From: Teratosphaeria epicoccoides
Lineage: Eukaryota > Ascomycota > Dothideomycetes > Mycosphaerellales > Teratosphaeriaceae
Direction: 5' to 3'
DNA: 64,000 bases
NCBI GenBank assembly: GCA_021401465.1
Contig: JADDMT010000028.1
Location: 248,001-312,000 of the forward strand
The notes beneath the pieces were generated by a model. That model ran no database searches. It was not told the DNA's origin and saw nothing but the letters and a program-made list of their open reading frames with translations. Within the stretch, counting starts at the first letter, position 1; the number at the start of each line of letters is the position of its first letter. The translations under genes and the position numbers were made by a program. Below are positions 19,937-31,886 of the stretch, one piece after another.

Positions 19937-22258
19937 GCTGTGGAGCAAGAGTTTTCGTCTGATATTTAGGTCGATGAAATCGTAGTTGCCAAGGTACCGT
20001 CCGGAATGTAGCTGTCCAGTTTGCAGGGTGGGAGAGCGGCGATACTATGAACTATCCACGGCATTGTCGGATGCTAAGACAAGGGTGCAACGCCTTCTCG
20101 CAAAATCTTTGCAAGCATCCCCGTGGTAGTCTGATCGCGCCCTAAGACCACCGCTCCTTGTTGGTGGGAGTCGGACCGAGAATCGATCGATCAAGAATCT
20201 GGCCAACGGCCCGATTGATGAACGAGAGGAACGTCTCCAAAGGTGCAGTCGACAATTTGAGCATTGATACGAACCAGATGTGCGGCGTTCCCGTTTCACG
20301 CTTTGCGCTTGAAGCGGCGCAAGAAGACTTTGTGGAATGGACGCCACAACGGGCTCTCTGAGCTGGACTTACTGCCACGAACATGCCATCGCGTCTTCGA
20401 ACGGCGCCGCAGACGGCCCAAACCATTTCTTGAGGAAGCATCGATGCCGTGTCAATGCCCTCATCCGCTTACTTCCAGCTTGCCACGGTGAAAGCTCGTC
20501 AATGCTCCTGTGGCAGTACCAGGGATTGCCGTCTGGGTGCGCCCACGCGATGCCGCACTCGGCGAATGCGTGTCCAACGGTCTGGAATTGCACAGCAGAG
20601 GAAGCCAGTTTTGAGGCGAGGAATTCTTCTGACATCCACAGCCACAAGACTCGCTGACAGGCGCTGCATTCTTGTTCAGTCTTGCGACAGAGATGGCATC
20701 GCAGCTTTTGAGTCAAACGCACATCGTACCGTCAGGCTGTCAGATGCTCTTGCCACGGCTTTAGCGGAAGCCGCGGTGAGGAGGGGCTGTGCACATTTGT
20801 CTTTCATTACTTCACACTGCGTGGTAATAGGCCTTCCGCCGCAGTGCGAATTGAAGGATCTCACATATAGTCAGTATCGCTATCCTCCGCCGCGCAATCC
20901 CGTCTGATGCGACACTCCTGCGCTCGCTCGGTACCATGGGGAGGCGATGCTCTGGGGCAGGGGCTGCGGTCTGGGAGCGGCGGGTGATCATTACTGCTCT
21001 GCATTTCTTTAATGCTTTCGGACATGTGGCAGGTAGTGAGATGAGTCGACATCGATGACGAAGAGCTGTATGCCATGTTTGTTGCGCTACAGCAGACGAA
21101 TACACAGTATTAGCAAGCCTCCGACAAGAGGCACTGTACATTCTTAGTTCTTAGTAGGCGAACATCATCTTCGTGCCGCATTGAAGATTCAACGCGCAAC
21201 GAGCGGCGGTAGATCTATTCGACCCAGGCTGCCTTCTCGATTTGGTCGTATTCGAAAGTGACTCGCAGAGGTCCCACACCTGCTCATGAGATGGAGTAGG
21301 TAGGACGATCTCAGCCTGAACAAGCTTTCCTAGCCGTTTGCGAGACATTTGGGTTTGGATCTGCATGAGACAGCGCGGTACATTACTTGTTGGTTGCGGC
21401 GCTGGGCGTCGACGTCGAGACGTTGCACTTGCGTGCTGTGCTGATGCAGCGCACGGAAAGACGTATGCAGCGTCGGTGAATGTCAAGCCGGACTCGGACT
21501 GGGTATACGATGCGCTTCTGAATGGTACTTGCCTCCATGAATCGACGTCGAGAGACAGATTTGATAGCTTACATGCAGAAATCCACGAAGTAATCCGCCG
21601 CCGATCGCCAGCCAAGCTTTCATAGTGGGAGCATGAACGGTCTAGCCTCCAACTCACTCTGACAGCATGAGGGGAATGCATGCATGCAGCATCACTACTA
21701 TGTACCACCTGCGCTCTCGCCAGGTTTCTGCTCCTTCTCGAAACAATCGCTTGGCAGTTTCTTGGTACGGGGTCAGTAGTGTCACGGGGGCGATGCTTAT
21801 GATCTTCATTCTGCCGGACGGAAAATAGGTTCACTCACAGACCGAGTGGGCTTAGTACAGCTGCTCTCCGTCCGACTCGAGTGCCGGCCCAGCCGCAGGG
21901 AAGGGCAGTGTCAACTTCACTACTTCGTACTGCCTTATATATCATTATTAATGCTTCGGTGGCGAGGCTAGGGAAAGCAACCTGGAATCGGCGATAGCCA
22001 CCATCACCGAACGCCGCCCTGCCTGCCTCGTGTGTCCGGACTATTATCCATCATCCTGGCCCTCTCCCTCGGCGACAACTGCACCACAGCATCCTTACCG
22101 CGTCGGCATGTCAGCATCGTGACTTGCTGCCCCTCGCGCATCAGTTCAGGCACTGCACGGCACGACTCACCCCTGTACACGAAGACTTTGCTGAGACTAC
22201 AAGACTGTCTCACCAGACCTGTCAGGCTTGCCTCTGTCGTCTCAGCTGACGAGTCGGC
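19937..22258. other. Gene-poor spacer with unassigned ORF fragments
   Basis: About 2.3 kb without a gene I can name. Minus-strand fragments that look partly coding include 21076-20861 (Ser/Pro-rich, starts MAYSSSSSMSTHL), 20715-20369 (Trp/Cys-rich, no ATG of its own) and a Met-led stretch from about 21804 (MKIISIAPVTLLTPYQETAK) that ends near a GTGAGT donor. They may be exons of one or two lineage-specific genes, but I could not join them with confident splice sites. Confidence 0.3.
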
Positions 22259-23652
22259 ATGATGGCGACATCGACCATCAGCGCCGCATTCACGACTGCA
22301 ACGAGCAGTGGATCCGGCGGCAACAGTGGTGGCGGAGGAGGTAGCGGTGGACCGACATCATCGCCATTGCTGTTCTTCGTGGCGCTAGGCTTTGGCGTGG
22401 TCTTCACAAATTTATGGTAAGCGAGTGCCCGACAGAGGGAGCCTGACTTGCTCACCTGCTGACTCCTGATGAAAGGATCATCGTTGGGGTCAAGTATTGC
22501 TTCAGATACAACCGTAACCGGGCCGCGAGAGCGTTCCACGAGAATGGCGATCCCATCGACATGGCGCAGATGCAGCGACCGCACAGGAGAAGAAGAGAGA
22601 AGAAACTCATGTCAATGGAGGAGGTCAACGAACGCTTCCCGCTCACCAAGTACAAGATATGGGGAGCGTCGCGAGAGGCCGAGGGTTTGCCTGCGGTGGG
22701 CGGTGTCACTGCGCCGCCCAGTCGCGCCGTGAGTATGAAAGACGAGGAAGGCACGATCGGTACGAAGGATAACAGGACTTCGGCGGACACAACGGGACCA
22801 ATAATGGCATTGGATCTCGCGCGGTACGACCACGCGGACGCCACGGGAGGCGCAGAGACAAGGAGTACAGAGGCCAGGCCAGCGTCACCCGAGATCGTGG
22901 AGGCAAGCGCGAGTACGTCGAACTTGGAGAAGGTGCCGGAGAAAGGAGTGCTGGAGCGTAGCGACACTGCACACACGATGTCAGATCTCGGCGCAGAGCA
23001 TCAGAGTCACTCTGTGCCCACCATCGATGAGGATGACGAGGATGACCCAATCCGTACTGCCACCGCGCCCGAGATGCTCGCCGCACCTGGCGATGCATGT
23101 GCTATTTGTCTCGATACGCTCGAAGATGAGGATGACGTCCGAGGTCTGACCTGCGGGCACGCCTTTCACGGCGCATGTGTGGATCCATGGCTCACAGGTA
23201 GACGAGCCTGCTGTCCGCTCTGCAAGGCAGACTACTACGTACCAAAGCCGAGGCCAGAAGGAGAGGACGTACACCCGACTGGACGACGAGGAGCGGGTAT
23301 GCGACTACCGCAGAATCCACCGAATGCCTGGTTGGCCAGCAGATCGAGGCTACTGGCCGAAACACGCTTCTTCCACTCAAACGCTGCTTCCAGACAAACG
23401 CCTGGTGGCGCTGTGCATGGCAATCCATTTGCATCACGGAGCAGGTCGAACGTCAATACTGGGACAAATGACAACAGTAACAATGGGAGCGGCGGAGCAC
23501 GGAGGTGGCTTCCAAACATGAATGCTGTGGGTGTGCCGAGATTTGGATGGAGAAATCGTCAGGACCGCAGCCAGTCTCAGCACGGTGTGGTGGAAGAAGT
23601 CGCTGCGCCAGGGACGTCACCAAGAGATCTGGAGGCCGGCACAAGGCGATAG
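22259..23652 (+). CDS. RING-H2 membrane protein, likely E3 ubiquitin ligase
   Basis: Two exons (22259-22416, 22476-23652) encode 444 residues. After a Ser/Gly-rich luminal N-terminus comes one transmembrane helix (about 37-60, LLFFVALGFGVVFTNLWIIVG), built across the 59-bp intron. Then comes a cytosolic region with RRRREKK and a long disordered stretch. A RING-H2 finger near residues 260-305 shows all ligands: CAICL, CGHAFHGACVDPWL, CCPLC. The tail is basic and disordered. This layout (short lumen, one TM, RING-H2) matches fungal membrane-anchored E3 ligases of the TUL1/PA-TM-RING-like class, which ubiquitinate membrane proteins of the endosome, Golgi or vacuole. The compartment and substrates cannot be read from sequence. 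The ATG at 22259 has a second ATG right behind it. Confidence 0.85.
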
Positions 23653-26202
23653 GCGACAGAGCTGATTGGCACATTCGGAAGCCTCTTGGTTATCTGACGA
23701 CTCTCCTTGCCCTTCAGCAGCACACTACGACATGCACGATTTGAAGACCACAGCATTTCTACACACCTTGAAAGAGACTGTGTTTTCAGAGGACGTCGTC
23801 CTCTACGTCTCTACCACAGAATGGCGTACCAGCAGGCAGGCATGTTTCTCGTCTTGTTATATCAGGGCTTCCTCGGGTCTGGCTTGCATGGGCGTGCATG
23901 CCCGGGTGGCGACTTGATATGCGCGACGGAGGTCAATGAAAAGGCGGTCGACAGACTCATGATAAGGTGAAGCCTGGCATCGAGCCGAGAACTTTTATGT
24001 ACTCAATATGGATGTGGATACTTGGCTGCGCATTTCAGCGACTCGAGATTTGCATTGTATACTTTTAAGAACCAGAACGTACAGTCTTTCGAAGCCTCCT
24101 CTTAGGCCGTCACCCTTCCATCCCCAACATCTCCACCTCCAACTACAACGCGATCACTCTGCAGAACCTCTCGAACTGTTCTATTTGCAGACTCGCCCGC
24201 TGCAATACTTTCCCGCCGCAATCTGCACGCGCGCCTGAAAGCCTCGTCGGACCTGACCAGTCACACCCAGCACAACGCCCTCAACTCCTGCAACCCATAT
24301 GTATGCGAAGCTAACGCCCTGCGAGCCAAACTACCAGGCAGGCTTCCGCGCCGCCGGCAGCGTGCTGGATTTGCTGGGGCGTGCTGGCTAGTCAGGAGGT
24401 GTGTGGACGTGAGATCGACGATGGTGGTTGCGATGCAGGGTCAGCGATGCGCATGGGGTAGGCAGGCGAGATGGTGATTTGGGCCCTGCATGGGCGGTAG
24501 GAGGTGTAGAGAGAGGTGGCGCCGGGATGGGCGGGCTGTCTTGGCGTTCGTATGCCCGGTGGAGAGGAGTGTTGGTTAGGGTGGTGGTCAGGCAAACATA
24601 TTGTCGCTTCCGTCGTTGCCCGACAGCCACTTCCAGCCCAGACCTGCACCCCTCTCGCCTCCTTCTACTCACTCGGACCCCCCAAATCTCGTCCCCGGCT
24701 ACTCCGCTAACATCCTCCACCCAGGCCGCCTCCTCCCGCATGACCAGGGAGCGTTAACGACCCAGGGACCCAGCTATCCCCACCGAAGGATTCTGGATGC
24801 GCGGAGAAAGCGGAGAGCGTGGTGACGGCGATCCATGTTCCGTTTGAGTGGGCCTTTGTCGAGCTTGGGGGGTGGAGGTCTTGTGGGACTGATGAGAGTG
24901 GGGAGAGGTGGCGGTGCTCGGAACGGACGAGGAATGTGGCTTTGACGACTGCTCGCCAACGGTGAGAAATAGGTACAAGTGCGTGTTATGAATGATCCAC
25001 GCTACCTGTCCCTCCACCTCAATGCTGAGGCATGATCTTTCATCCGCCGATTCGGCACGACCACGCCACTCTCGCGCGCAGAGACCTCGCCATGCTGCTC
25101 TCCTTTAACGCTCTGGTCTGGAGCATGTGATATTACCCGCTCTCGGTCTATGTCTATCAAGATATGCGGCGTGAATGATTCCGGTGCCATATTGACACTT
25201 ATATCCCCCACGACTTCGTAAAAACATTGCTCGGCATGATGGAAAAACAACGAAGACCAGATCGCCATGTTCATGCGTGTCCAGTGCTCCTCGAGCAGCG
25301 ACATTGCCAAAACCAATACCGTACGATCTGTTGATGTAAACAAGCTTGCCGTTCGACCTGATAAGGCTTCACGACCGAATCGAATGTCGCGACCGGCGCA
25401 GCAACAGAATCTTGTATGTAGGTAGGCACACCCGGGCTTCCCGCAGTCTTACAGCAGCAGCGAGGATAATGTTATTCTAGAACGAGGTCTTGGTTCGCGG
25501 GGGTCGTCGAGCTATTGTTGCGCAACACGACTGCGATTGCCAGCGGATGACACTCCACGCACGCCAGAGAAGACGCTACATGTGTTTCCCAGCTACGGGC
25601 ATAAATAGTCTTGAGCGTGGCCATATCAGAAACGAGATACTGCTGGTATGCAGTCTTCCTATCGGAGCAGAGCAGCTGATACTGTCATGAACTTGTGCGT
25701 GAAGTCTGAACGTGGACTGCATGCTACTGTTGTCGATGACTCGATACGACTGCATGTCGGTATCACGGATAGCTCAGCGCAACTGCAAGCACGGACGAAA
25801 GTGACAATGGCGCTTCTGACCATGTCATCGCCGAGGCCGTGTCGTTTCCGTACATAATCTGCGGTTTGTCCGTTCTTGCATCTGTAAAATGGATCTGACC
25901 CGTTAGGCTACTGTGTTTGCGCGATCTGACCCGCAAGGGCCTTTAAGTGCTTGTGCTGGTCGGCGTAATTAAATGACATGCACAGCTGTAGAGTAGAGGC
26001 ACCGCCGCATTGGATTTACCCGGGACTACGAGTTTGGAGATAGCTTTGCTGCGTTAGTAAAGTGATCATCTCGGACGGTGCTCAATTCTCGGTGGTTGAT
26101 CACGATCTAGCGCGGCTATGAACGCTCGGTCGTCAATATGCCGACCGAAGCGATTGCCCGGATTCATCTTCGCCGCAACATGACTCTGTGAGTTTTGACC
26201 GC
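23653..26202. other. Gene-poor convergent spacer
   Basis: About 2.5 kb between the RING gene and VTA1 3' ends. Short frames exist on both strands (for example 24388-24741 minus and 25002-25343 minus); the latter (from LAMSLLEEHWTRMNMAIW on) has plausible protein composition but no recognisable domain or start. No tRNA or transposon signature is seen. Confidence 0.35.
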
Positions 26203-27501
26203 TCACTCGGCGCCCAGACTCCTCAGAGCAATCCTCAGCTCCTTCACGGCCGTGTTGACGTCCTCGAAGTTCAGCGCCGAGATCGCCCATTTGGCATGCT
26301 TTTGCGCAGCCATGACGCTCTCGTCATCTGTCCTGTAGCCGCCGGCGGGCGGTATCGACGGTATAGGAAATGCTTGATGTACCGGGGGCACATTTAGTGG
26401 CGACGCGACCGCTGGGATCGGAGGCTGAGCGGGCGCATGTGGAACAGAAGGAGTTGCCGACGGAAGGCCGGGTGCGGGCGAGGAAGATCTGTGGTCTGGA
26501 GGCGGTCGCTGCGAGCGGTCCGAGCTTGGGATAGCGGGATCGAAAGCATGTGCTGGTGATGCTGTGGGCTGAGAGGGAGGCATGTAGAAAGAGTGAGCCG
26601 AGTCGATGGTGGATGGTGGAGGCTGATCCGTGAGGGCTGTAAGGTCTTGTTGTACGTCCACCATATGTTCGTCGTGTGATAGATTGGCATCATTTGCCGG
26701 CGCATCGGGTAATGTGGGGAAGTAGCCTCCGCCAAGTAACGCTGATCTGTCGGGGGCGATCTCAATGGGCGAGACATCGGGCTGCTGGCGTGTTGATGCT
26801 GCTGGAGGAGAAGAGACAGGAGGTATTGAGTCGGCTTGGACGACCGAGTGAGGCCCGGATGGCACCCCACTGTCCGGTGCACTTTCCACGGTCGGTGGCC
26901 TGTATGCTGCTGCACCATTCTGCTGCCTCTGCTCCAGCTCCCTTAACTCCTGCTCCAGCTCGTCGTCGTTCTCCCTCGCCGCGTGCTTGGGCTCTTGGAC
27001 CGGCGGATTCGAGGCATTCGGATCTTGGCCAGCGTTGATGGCCTTGGCTATTCGCACTGCGTGGAACTTGGCGAACTTGCTCTTGGCTGCCGTCTCTGCG
27101 TCTAACGGACCCCAGACTGCCAGCAAGTCGAGAAAGGTGGCTGCTGCCTGGAACGTGTCTGCGGTCTGTTTGGTGGCGTTGTTCGTCTTCTGCGCGTCCT
27201 CGCCGCGCTCGAGTGTTTCCAGCGCGAACTGCTCGATGTATGCCTTGGCTGCCACATCGTCTGAGATGGCATCGTTGGCCATGTTCTCGGCCTTGTAGGC
27301 CTCGACCTTGTCCATGAGCTCGACGGCATACTGTGCCACGTGATCGTCGGCAAGGTGGAGTTGGTTGTTGAGGATGTGCTGCAGGATGTAGTATTCGAGC
27401 CAGTACGTGACGATGGGCCGGAACCTGTGCAGCTGCTGGGCCCGCAATGCGAATCTCTTGATGTCGGGGGTGTTGAGCGGGGCGGGGAGGGCTTTGGCCA
27501 T
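26203..27501 (-). CDS. VTA1: VTA1, Vps4 activator of the ESCRT pathway
   Basis: The multivesicular-body protein (Vta1/LIP5) that stimulates the Vps4 ATPase and links it to ESCRT-III on endosomes. It is a single exon of 432 residues. The N-terminal domain (about 10-155) is the double MIT-like helical bundle: LNTPDIKRFALRAQQL, RPIVTYWLEYYILQHIL, and the FLDLLAVWGPLD block. The middle (170-395) is a Pro/Ser-rich disordered linker. The last 40 residues form the conserved C-terminal Vps4-binding dimerisation helices (AAQKHAKWAISALNFEDVNTA then KELRIALRSLG). Length and domain order fit the family. It shares a 282-bp spacer with the divergent disulfide-isomerase gene. I see nothing unusual. Confidence 0.93.
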   Translation of the reverse strand: MAKALPAPLNTPDIKRFALRAQQLHRFRPIVTYWLEYYILQHILNNQLHLADDHVAQYAVELMDKVEAYKAENMANDAISDDVAAKAYIEQFALETLERGEDAQKTNNATKQTADTFQAAATFLDLLAVWGPLDAETAAKSKFAKFHAVRIAKAINAGQDPNASNPPVQEPKHAARENDDELEQELRELEQRQQNGAAAYRPPTVESAPDSGVPSGPHSVVQADSIPPVSSPPAASTRQQPDVSPIEIAPDRSALLGGGYFPTLPDAPANDANLSHDEHMVDVQQDLTALTDQPPPSTIDSAHSFYMPPSQPTASPAHAFDPAIPSSDRSQRPPPDHRSSSPAPGLPSATPSVPHAPAQPPIPAVASPLNVPPVHQAFPIPSIPPAGGYRTDDESVMAAQKHAKWAISALNFEDVNTAVKELRIALRSLGAE

Positions 27502-27783
27502 GCTGTCCCGCCCTCACGAGTACGCGGATGCCTGACTTGGGATGTCAATAATGGCAATTGGAAAGTGGGGTGGGTCCATCACATGGCAGTAGTAGGAAGG
27601 AGGAAGTAACTGGTGGGGCCGTGGGTTTCGGGACGGAGGACGCTAAGCATGTGCCTGCCCTGCCTTCCTCGAAAAAAGAACAACTTGCCAATATGTCACG
27701 GTGTATGTACATAGGTTGAGCATGCCCTGCCCGGTCCTGATTCGTTCCTTCCTCCTGTCCCGACCACAAGAATATAGAAGTTC

Positions 27784-29525
27784 ATGGAAGGCACGACCGG
27801 CAAGATGCACACCGCTCTTACTCTGGCCGCATCGCTCCTTCTCCTTCCGTCCGCTCTTGCCGCGGGCCTGTACTCCAAAGACTCGGGCGTGTTGAACATT
27901 GACCAACGCACCTACCGTACACTGATCGAACGGGCCAATCACACGTCCATCGTCGAGTTCTACGCGCCCTGGTGTGGCCACTGCAAGGCGCTGCAACCAC
28001 ACTATGAGAGGGTATGCATCCCCTTCAATTCATTACCCGATGATATTCATTGATCCATCAATCCCTGCAGGCAGCCAAGCAACTCCACGGTCTGGCCCAA
28101 GTCGCCGCGGTCAACTGCGATGCCGAGGAGAACAAAGCCTTCTGCGGCCAGATGGGCGTGCAAGGCTTCCCCACCCTCAAGATCGTCAAGCCCGCTCGCG
28201 TCAAGGATGGCAAGAAAGGCAGGCCGATGCTGGAAGACTACCAGGGCCCAAGAGAGGCCAAGGCCATTGTCAACGCCGTCATCGAGAAAATCCCAAATCA
28301 CGTGAAGCGACTCAAAGACTCGGACTATCAATCGTGGCTGGAGGAGCACGCGGGCCCCAAGGCCATCCTGTTCAGCAACAAGGCCTCCGTCAGCGCTCTT
28401 CTCAAGGCCATTGCCGTCGACTTCTTAGGCGCCATCGACATTGCGCAGATCAGGGACAAGGAGACTGCTGCTGTGGCGAACTTCAACATCGAGAAATTTC
28501 CCACCCTACTCCTCCTGCCCGGGCTAGGCAGGGACCCGATCCCATATACAGACGACATGAAAAAAGACAACATGCTCGCCTTCCTGTCGCAAGCTGCCCC
28601 GCCCAATCCGGCTCCCGAAGCATCATCTCCCAAGAAGCCCAAGGCATCGTCGACCAAGAAAGACAAGGCTAAGGCGAGTAAAGCCAAGAGCGACTCTAGC
28701 AAGGCCTCCACCTCACACGCTCCCGCAGAGGCCAAGACGGACAAGGCCTCGCAGACCGACGAGAAGCTTGAAGACTCGAGTCCACCCACCGAATCACCTG
28801 GACCGCACGTCGACGAGCTCGCCCAGAAGCCCATCACCGTGCCGGACCTTGCACCGCCACTTACACTGCTGAACGAGCATCTCACTTTACAGCGGAAGTG
28901 CCTAAACTCGAAAGCAGGCACCTGCATTCTTGCGCTTCCCCCCGACCCGTCCACAGACAACGTCTTGACCGCCATCAGCGGCTTGCAACAGATCCATCAC
29001 AAGCACGACAAGAGCGGCCGCAATCTCTTTCCCTTCTACCAGGTCGACCCGTCCGTCACCCAGACCGCTGAGCTCCGTTCCACTCTCAAGCTTGGTGACG
29101 ACGTCGAGGTCATCGCCGTCAACGGCAAACGCGGATGGGTCCGCCACTTCTCGGGTCCCTCATTCGAGCAGTCAGCACTTGAAGACTGGATCGACGCGAT
29201 CCGCATGGGTGACTTACCAAAGCAACCACTGCCAGATAGCCTGATCGTGCCAGCGGATAGCCTCCCAGCCGAACCAAAGCCCGCGAATCTGGACTTTGAG
29301 GACTACGAGGATCCGAAGAAGCTGAAGGAGTCCTTGAAGGCGAACTTGCCGGAGGGCTTGCAGTTGGAGATGGAGGAGATGGATGATGAGCTCTTTGCGA
29401 GCCTCGTCGATCACGCGAAGAAGCGTGCGGCGCGGCTAGAGAAAAAGACGGCGGCGGAGGAGGCTCAAGGTGGAGATGTGAAGGAGGAGGACGGACCGGA
29501 TGAAGGAGCGCATGATGAGCTGTGA
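27784..29525 (+). CDS. ER protein disulfide isomerase, P5/MPD1-like
   Basis: A thiol oxidoreductase of the ER lumen. Exons 27784-28011 and 28071-29525 give 560 residues (553 if the second ATG at 27805 is used, which starts right at the signal peptide). After the signal peptide (about 8-27) a thioredoxin domain carries the active site APWCGHCK (CGHC at 64-67) and the cis-Pro segment GVQGFPTLKIV. A second thioredoxin-like domain follows without CxxC. Then there is a Lys/Ser-rich disordered stretch (about 255-325), another folded region and an acidic helical tail. It ends in HDEL, the ER retrieval signal, seen directly at the C-terminus. One active site plus the long tail fits fungal P5/Mpd1-type proteins rather than canonical two-site PDI. 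Confidence 0.9.
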
Positions 29526-29910
29526 GTGGTAGCCATGTTGGTCGGTAGCCGAATTTGCATGACTGTTCATCAAGTGCTCATCTATCCTCCCGACATTGAT
29601 GCTGCTTTCCGCTCCGACGGCTTTTTCAATAATGTAACGGAAGGGTGCTGGCTCCGACAGCCGCATCCCCGTGAACGTGAACGTGACGGTGCCGATATGA
29701 TCACGAACAGCCGGCCCCACACTCTCGCGGCGCCGTGGACAGGTTCGGCTTACAAAGGTACTGCGCGCGGGGACTCCCAAAATGGTATTTCCTTCAACAT
29801 TTCGGAAACTCTAAAGCGTCGCCCTCAAGCTCTGTGCCCTCGCGAGCCAGTCGATCATGTACAACATGCACCTTACCTCTTCTCTACCACCACCACCATC
29901 ATCATCATCA
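29526..29910. other. Convergent spacer with CAC/ATC microsatellite
   Basis: This lies between the disulfide isomerase and receptor 3' ends. A run of CAC and ATC triplets (about 29886-29930) straddles the receptor stop codon at 29911. No gene is seen. Confidence 0.45.
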
Positions 29911-31886
29911 TCACCACCACCTCCGCCCGCCCCCCACCCCCCAACCTTCCAGACTCTGCGAACTCGGCTCCAAGCCAGAAAGACTCTCCTCCTCCTCACT
30001 CACCTCCTCCGTCGGCGCCCCCGACTCCGCCTCCTCCTCCCTCTTCGCGCCGCCGCCCGCGGCGTCCACCTGGAGCGACGGCCGGGACGGCGGCTGCGGG
30101 TTCGAGAACGACGCGTGCGAGGGCCTGTAGCGGCGCTCGTGGTCCCGCGGGGTTTCGGGCCTGCCCCAGCCGCCGCTTTCGATCAGCGGCGACACGCGGC
30201 CCTGGCGGCTTTCGGACGAGTCGTCGCGGATGAAGCCGCGTCGTTGCAGTTGTTGGTATGCTTGGCTTTGGTCGAAGTAGTCGACTAGTTGGGCGTTTAC
30301 GCGGGAAGTGGTGTTGTTGTTGTATGCTGGTGCGGGTGGGCTGTCCAAGGCGCTGGGGTCGGGGTCGAGTGGTCTGTGTTGTTGGTAGAGACTCGTGTCT
30401 GCCGAGTCGGGTCGCTGGTGTGGACTTTTGTATGCGGAGTCTGGTGACGAGAGCACGGTCGATGTCGCTGGACTTTTCATGTCGAATGTCGTTGCTGGGC
30501 CGGACTGCACCTCGAACGGAGTCCTCTGCTGACCGCGACCGTGGTTGTACTGCACCGCACTTTTGGGGTCGTCGACCGACATCGTGTCGGGCTGTCGAGC
30601 GTTCAGGCTGATGAACTCTTGTTTGGCTGGCCGGGTCTTCGAACGCACATACTCCCCCCACGCGGTCACCAGCGTCGGACGAGCCAGAATGAAAAACACC
30701 TGGAAGCCAGTCATTGATAGGAGCAGGAGGACGGCAGTGACTGTCGCTTCGTTGACGAGCAGATTGTCGATTAGACTGACACAGGCCGAGGGGCCCTCGC
30801 CGGCCTGTGCGTGCAGCGCCAAGCATGCCAGCCACGGCTCGACCTTGGTCCAGTTCTGAAGAAGAGTGTGCTGCTCGCCGTCCATGTAGATGAAGACTGT
30901 CGAGAAGAACACGACATCGGCCAGAATGATGAATACGATGCAAATGCCTCGCCACTGGAGCCACAGCACCTTCTTCAACCGTTGGAAGACGGCCCTTGCC
31001 GTTTGGCCTCGCACGCTGCTTTGGTGGGACGGGAGCCCAGATTCCGATGCGACCGTCGATGAATGCGATTCGTCGGCCCAAAGGTGTTTGAGATAGACGT
31101 GGGTGCAATAGCTCAGCGTCACCAGTTGCACCAGACCCGTGGCGCCTGCCAAACCCAACAGAGGACCCCAGAAATCGGCTATCGAGTTCGGATGATTGAC
31201 GTGACATGCTTGGCCAAACCGGAAAGATACCCCGGTCGTCGTCATCGTGGCCACGAACAGAGCCGCTGGTATTCCCCAACCGAGCGCCTGGGAGGCGTAA
31301 AAGATTCTTCGCCCTGGCACAATGTCGAAGCAGATCTGCAGATTCATCGCCAGAGCCCTGATGAAGACCCAGACGATGGCGCTCAGGCCACCCGCCACAA
31401 TAAATGCTCCACTGAATGCGCATTCTGTCGACGAGTACATGTCGTTCGGAGTGATTTCATTATGACACTCGTCCGGGTCGGCGGCCAGAGGTATCGTGAA
31501 GCCAAGCGCGATGAAAGCCACGCTTATGATGACACATGTCGAGAGATAGTGACTTCGTGTTTGATGGACCGGGAGGAAGTAATATGATACGAGCAAGAAC
31601 ATCAACAGTATAATGCCAGCGACGTTCAGCCATCCAGCGATCGTTGAACATGTCGAGAAACTGTCGCGATAGATCCAGTCCGTTACGGGACATGGCAGGC
31701 AGCACGTTGGATCGCCTGGGAGTTCTGATATAGGCGCGCAGAAGCGACCTGCTATGTCTGCCTTGCTGTTAGCTGGAGCCTCTCAGACCACATGCAGGAG
31801 TCCGTACATCCACCTTCTTGTGGGAAAAACGATGCGTCCATGAAAGGCGCAAGGCAAGCACCAGTATAGTCCGTTCCATTACCCAT
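29911..31886 (-). CDS. Seven-helix receptor-like membrane protein
   Basis: Exons 31886-31814 and 31748-29911 give 636 residues. The joined N-terminus is extracellular and Cys-rich (MGNGTDYTGACLAPFMDASF, then FCAPIS, TCCLPCPVTDW, STCS). Seven hydrophobic helices follow: near GWLNVAGIILLMFLLV, YLSTCVIISVAFIALGF, FIVAGGLSAIVWVFI, LGWGIPAALFVATM, WGPLLGLAGATGLVQL, ICIVFIILADVVFFSTV and TVTAVLLLLSMTGFQVFF. A long Ser/Pro-rich cytosolic tail of about 230 residues ends in a Gly/Arg/Trp run encoded by the microsatellite. The layout matches fungal orphan G-protein coupled receptor-like proteins of the plasma membrane. The ligand and coupled G protein are unknown. The first intron donor (GTGGAT) is weak but its splice gives QEGRFCAPIS, as expected. 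Confidence 0.8.

Noticed and set aside
21151..21834. 227-residue minus-strand ORF as a complete gene
   Set aside because: Composition is erratic and no domain is visible; parts of other frames look better, so I list only the region as unassigned.
26762..27517. 251-residue ORF overlapping VTA1
   Set aside because: An alternative frame of VTA1 rich in Arg, Gln and Gly. VTA1 domains are intact in the other frame.
29996..31423. 475-residue minus-strand ORF inside the receptor gene
   Set aside because: It is an Arg-rich shadow frame with no hydrophobic helices; the overlapping frame gives a clean seven-helix protein.
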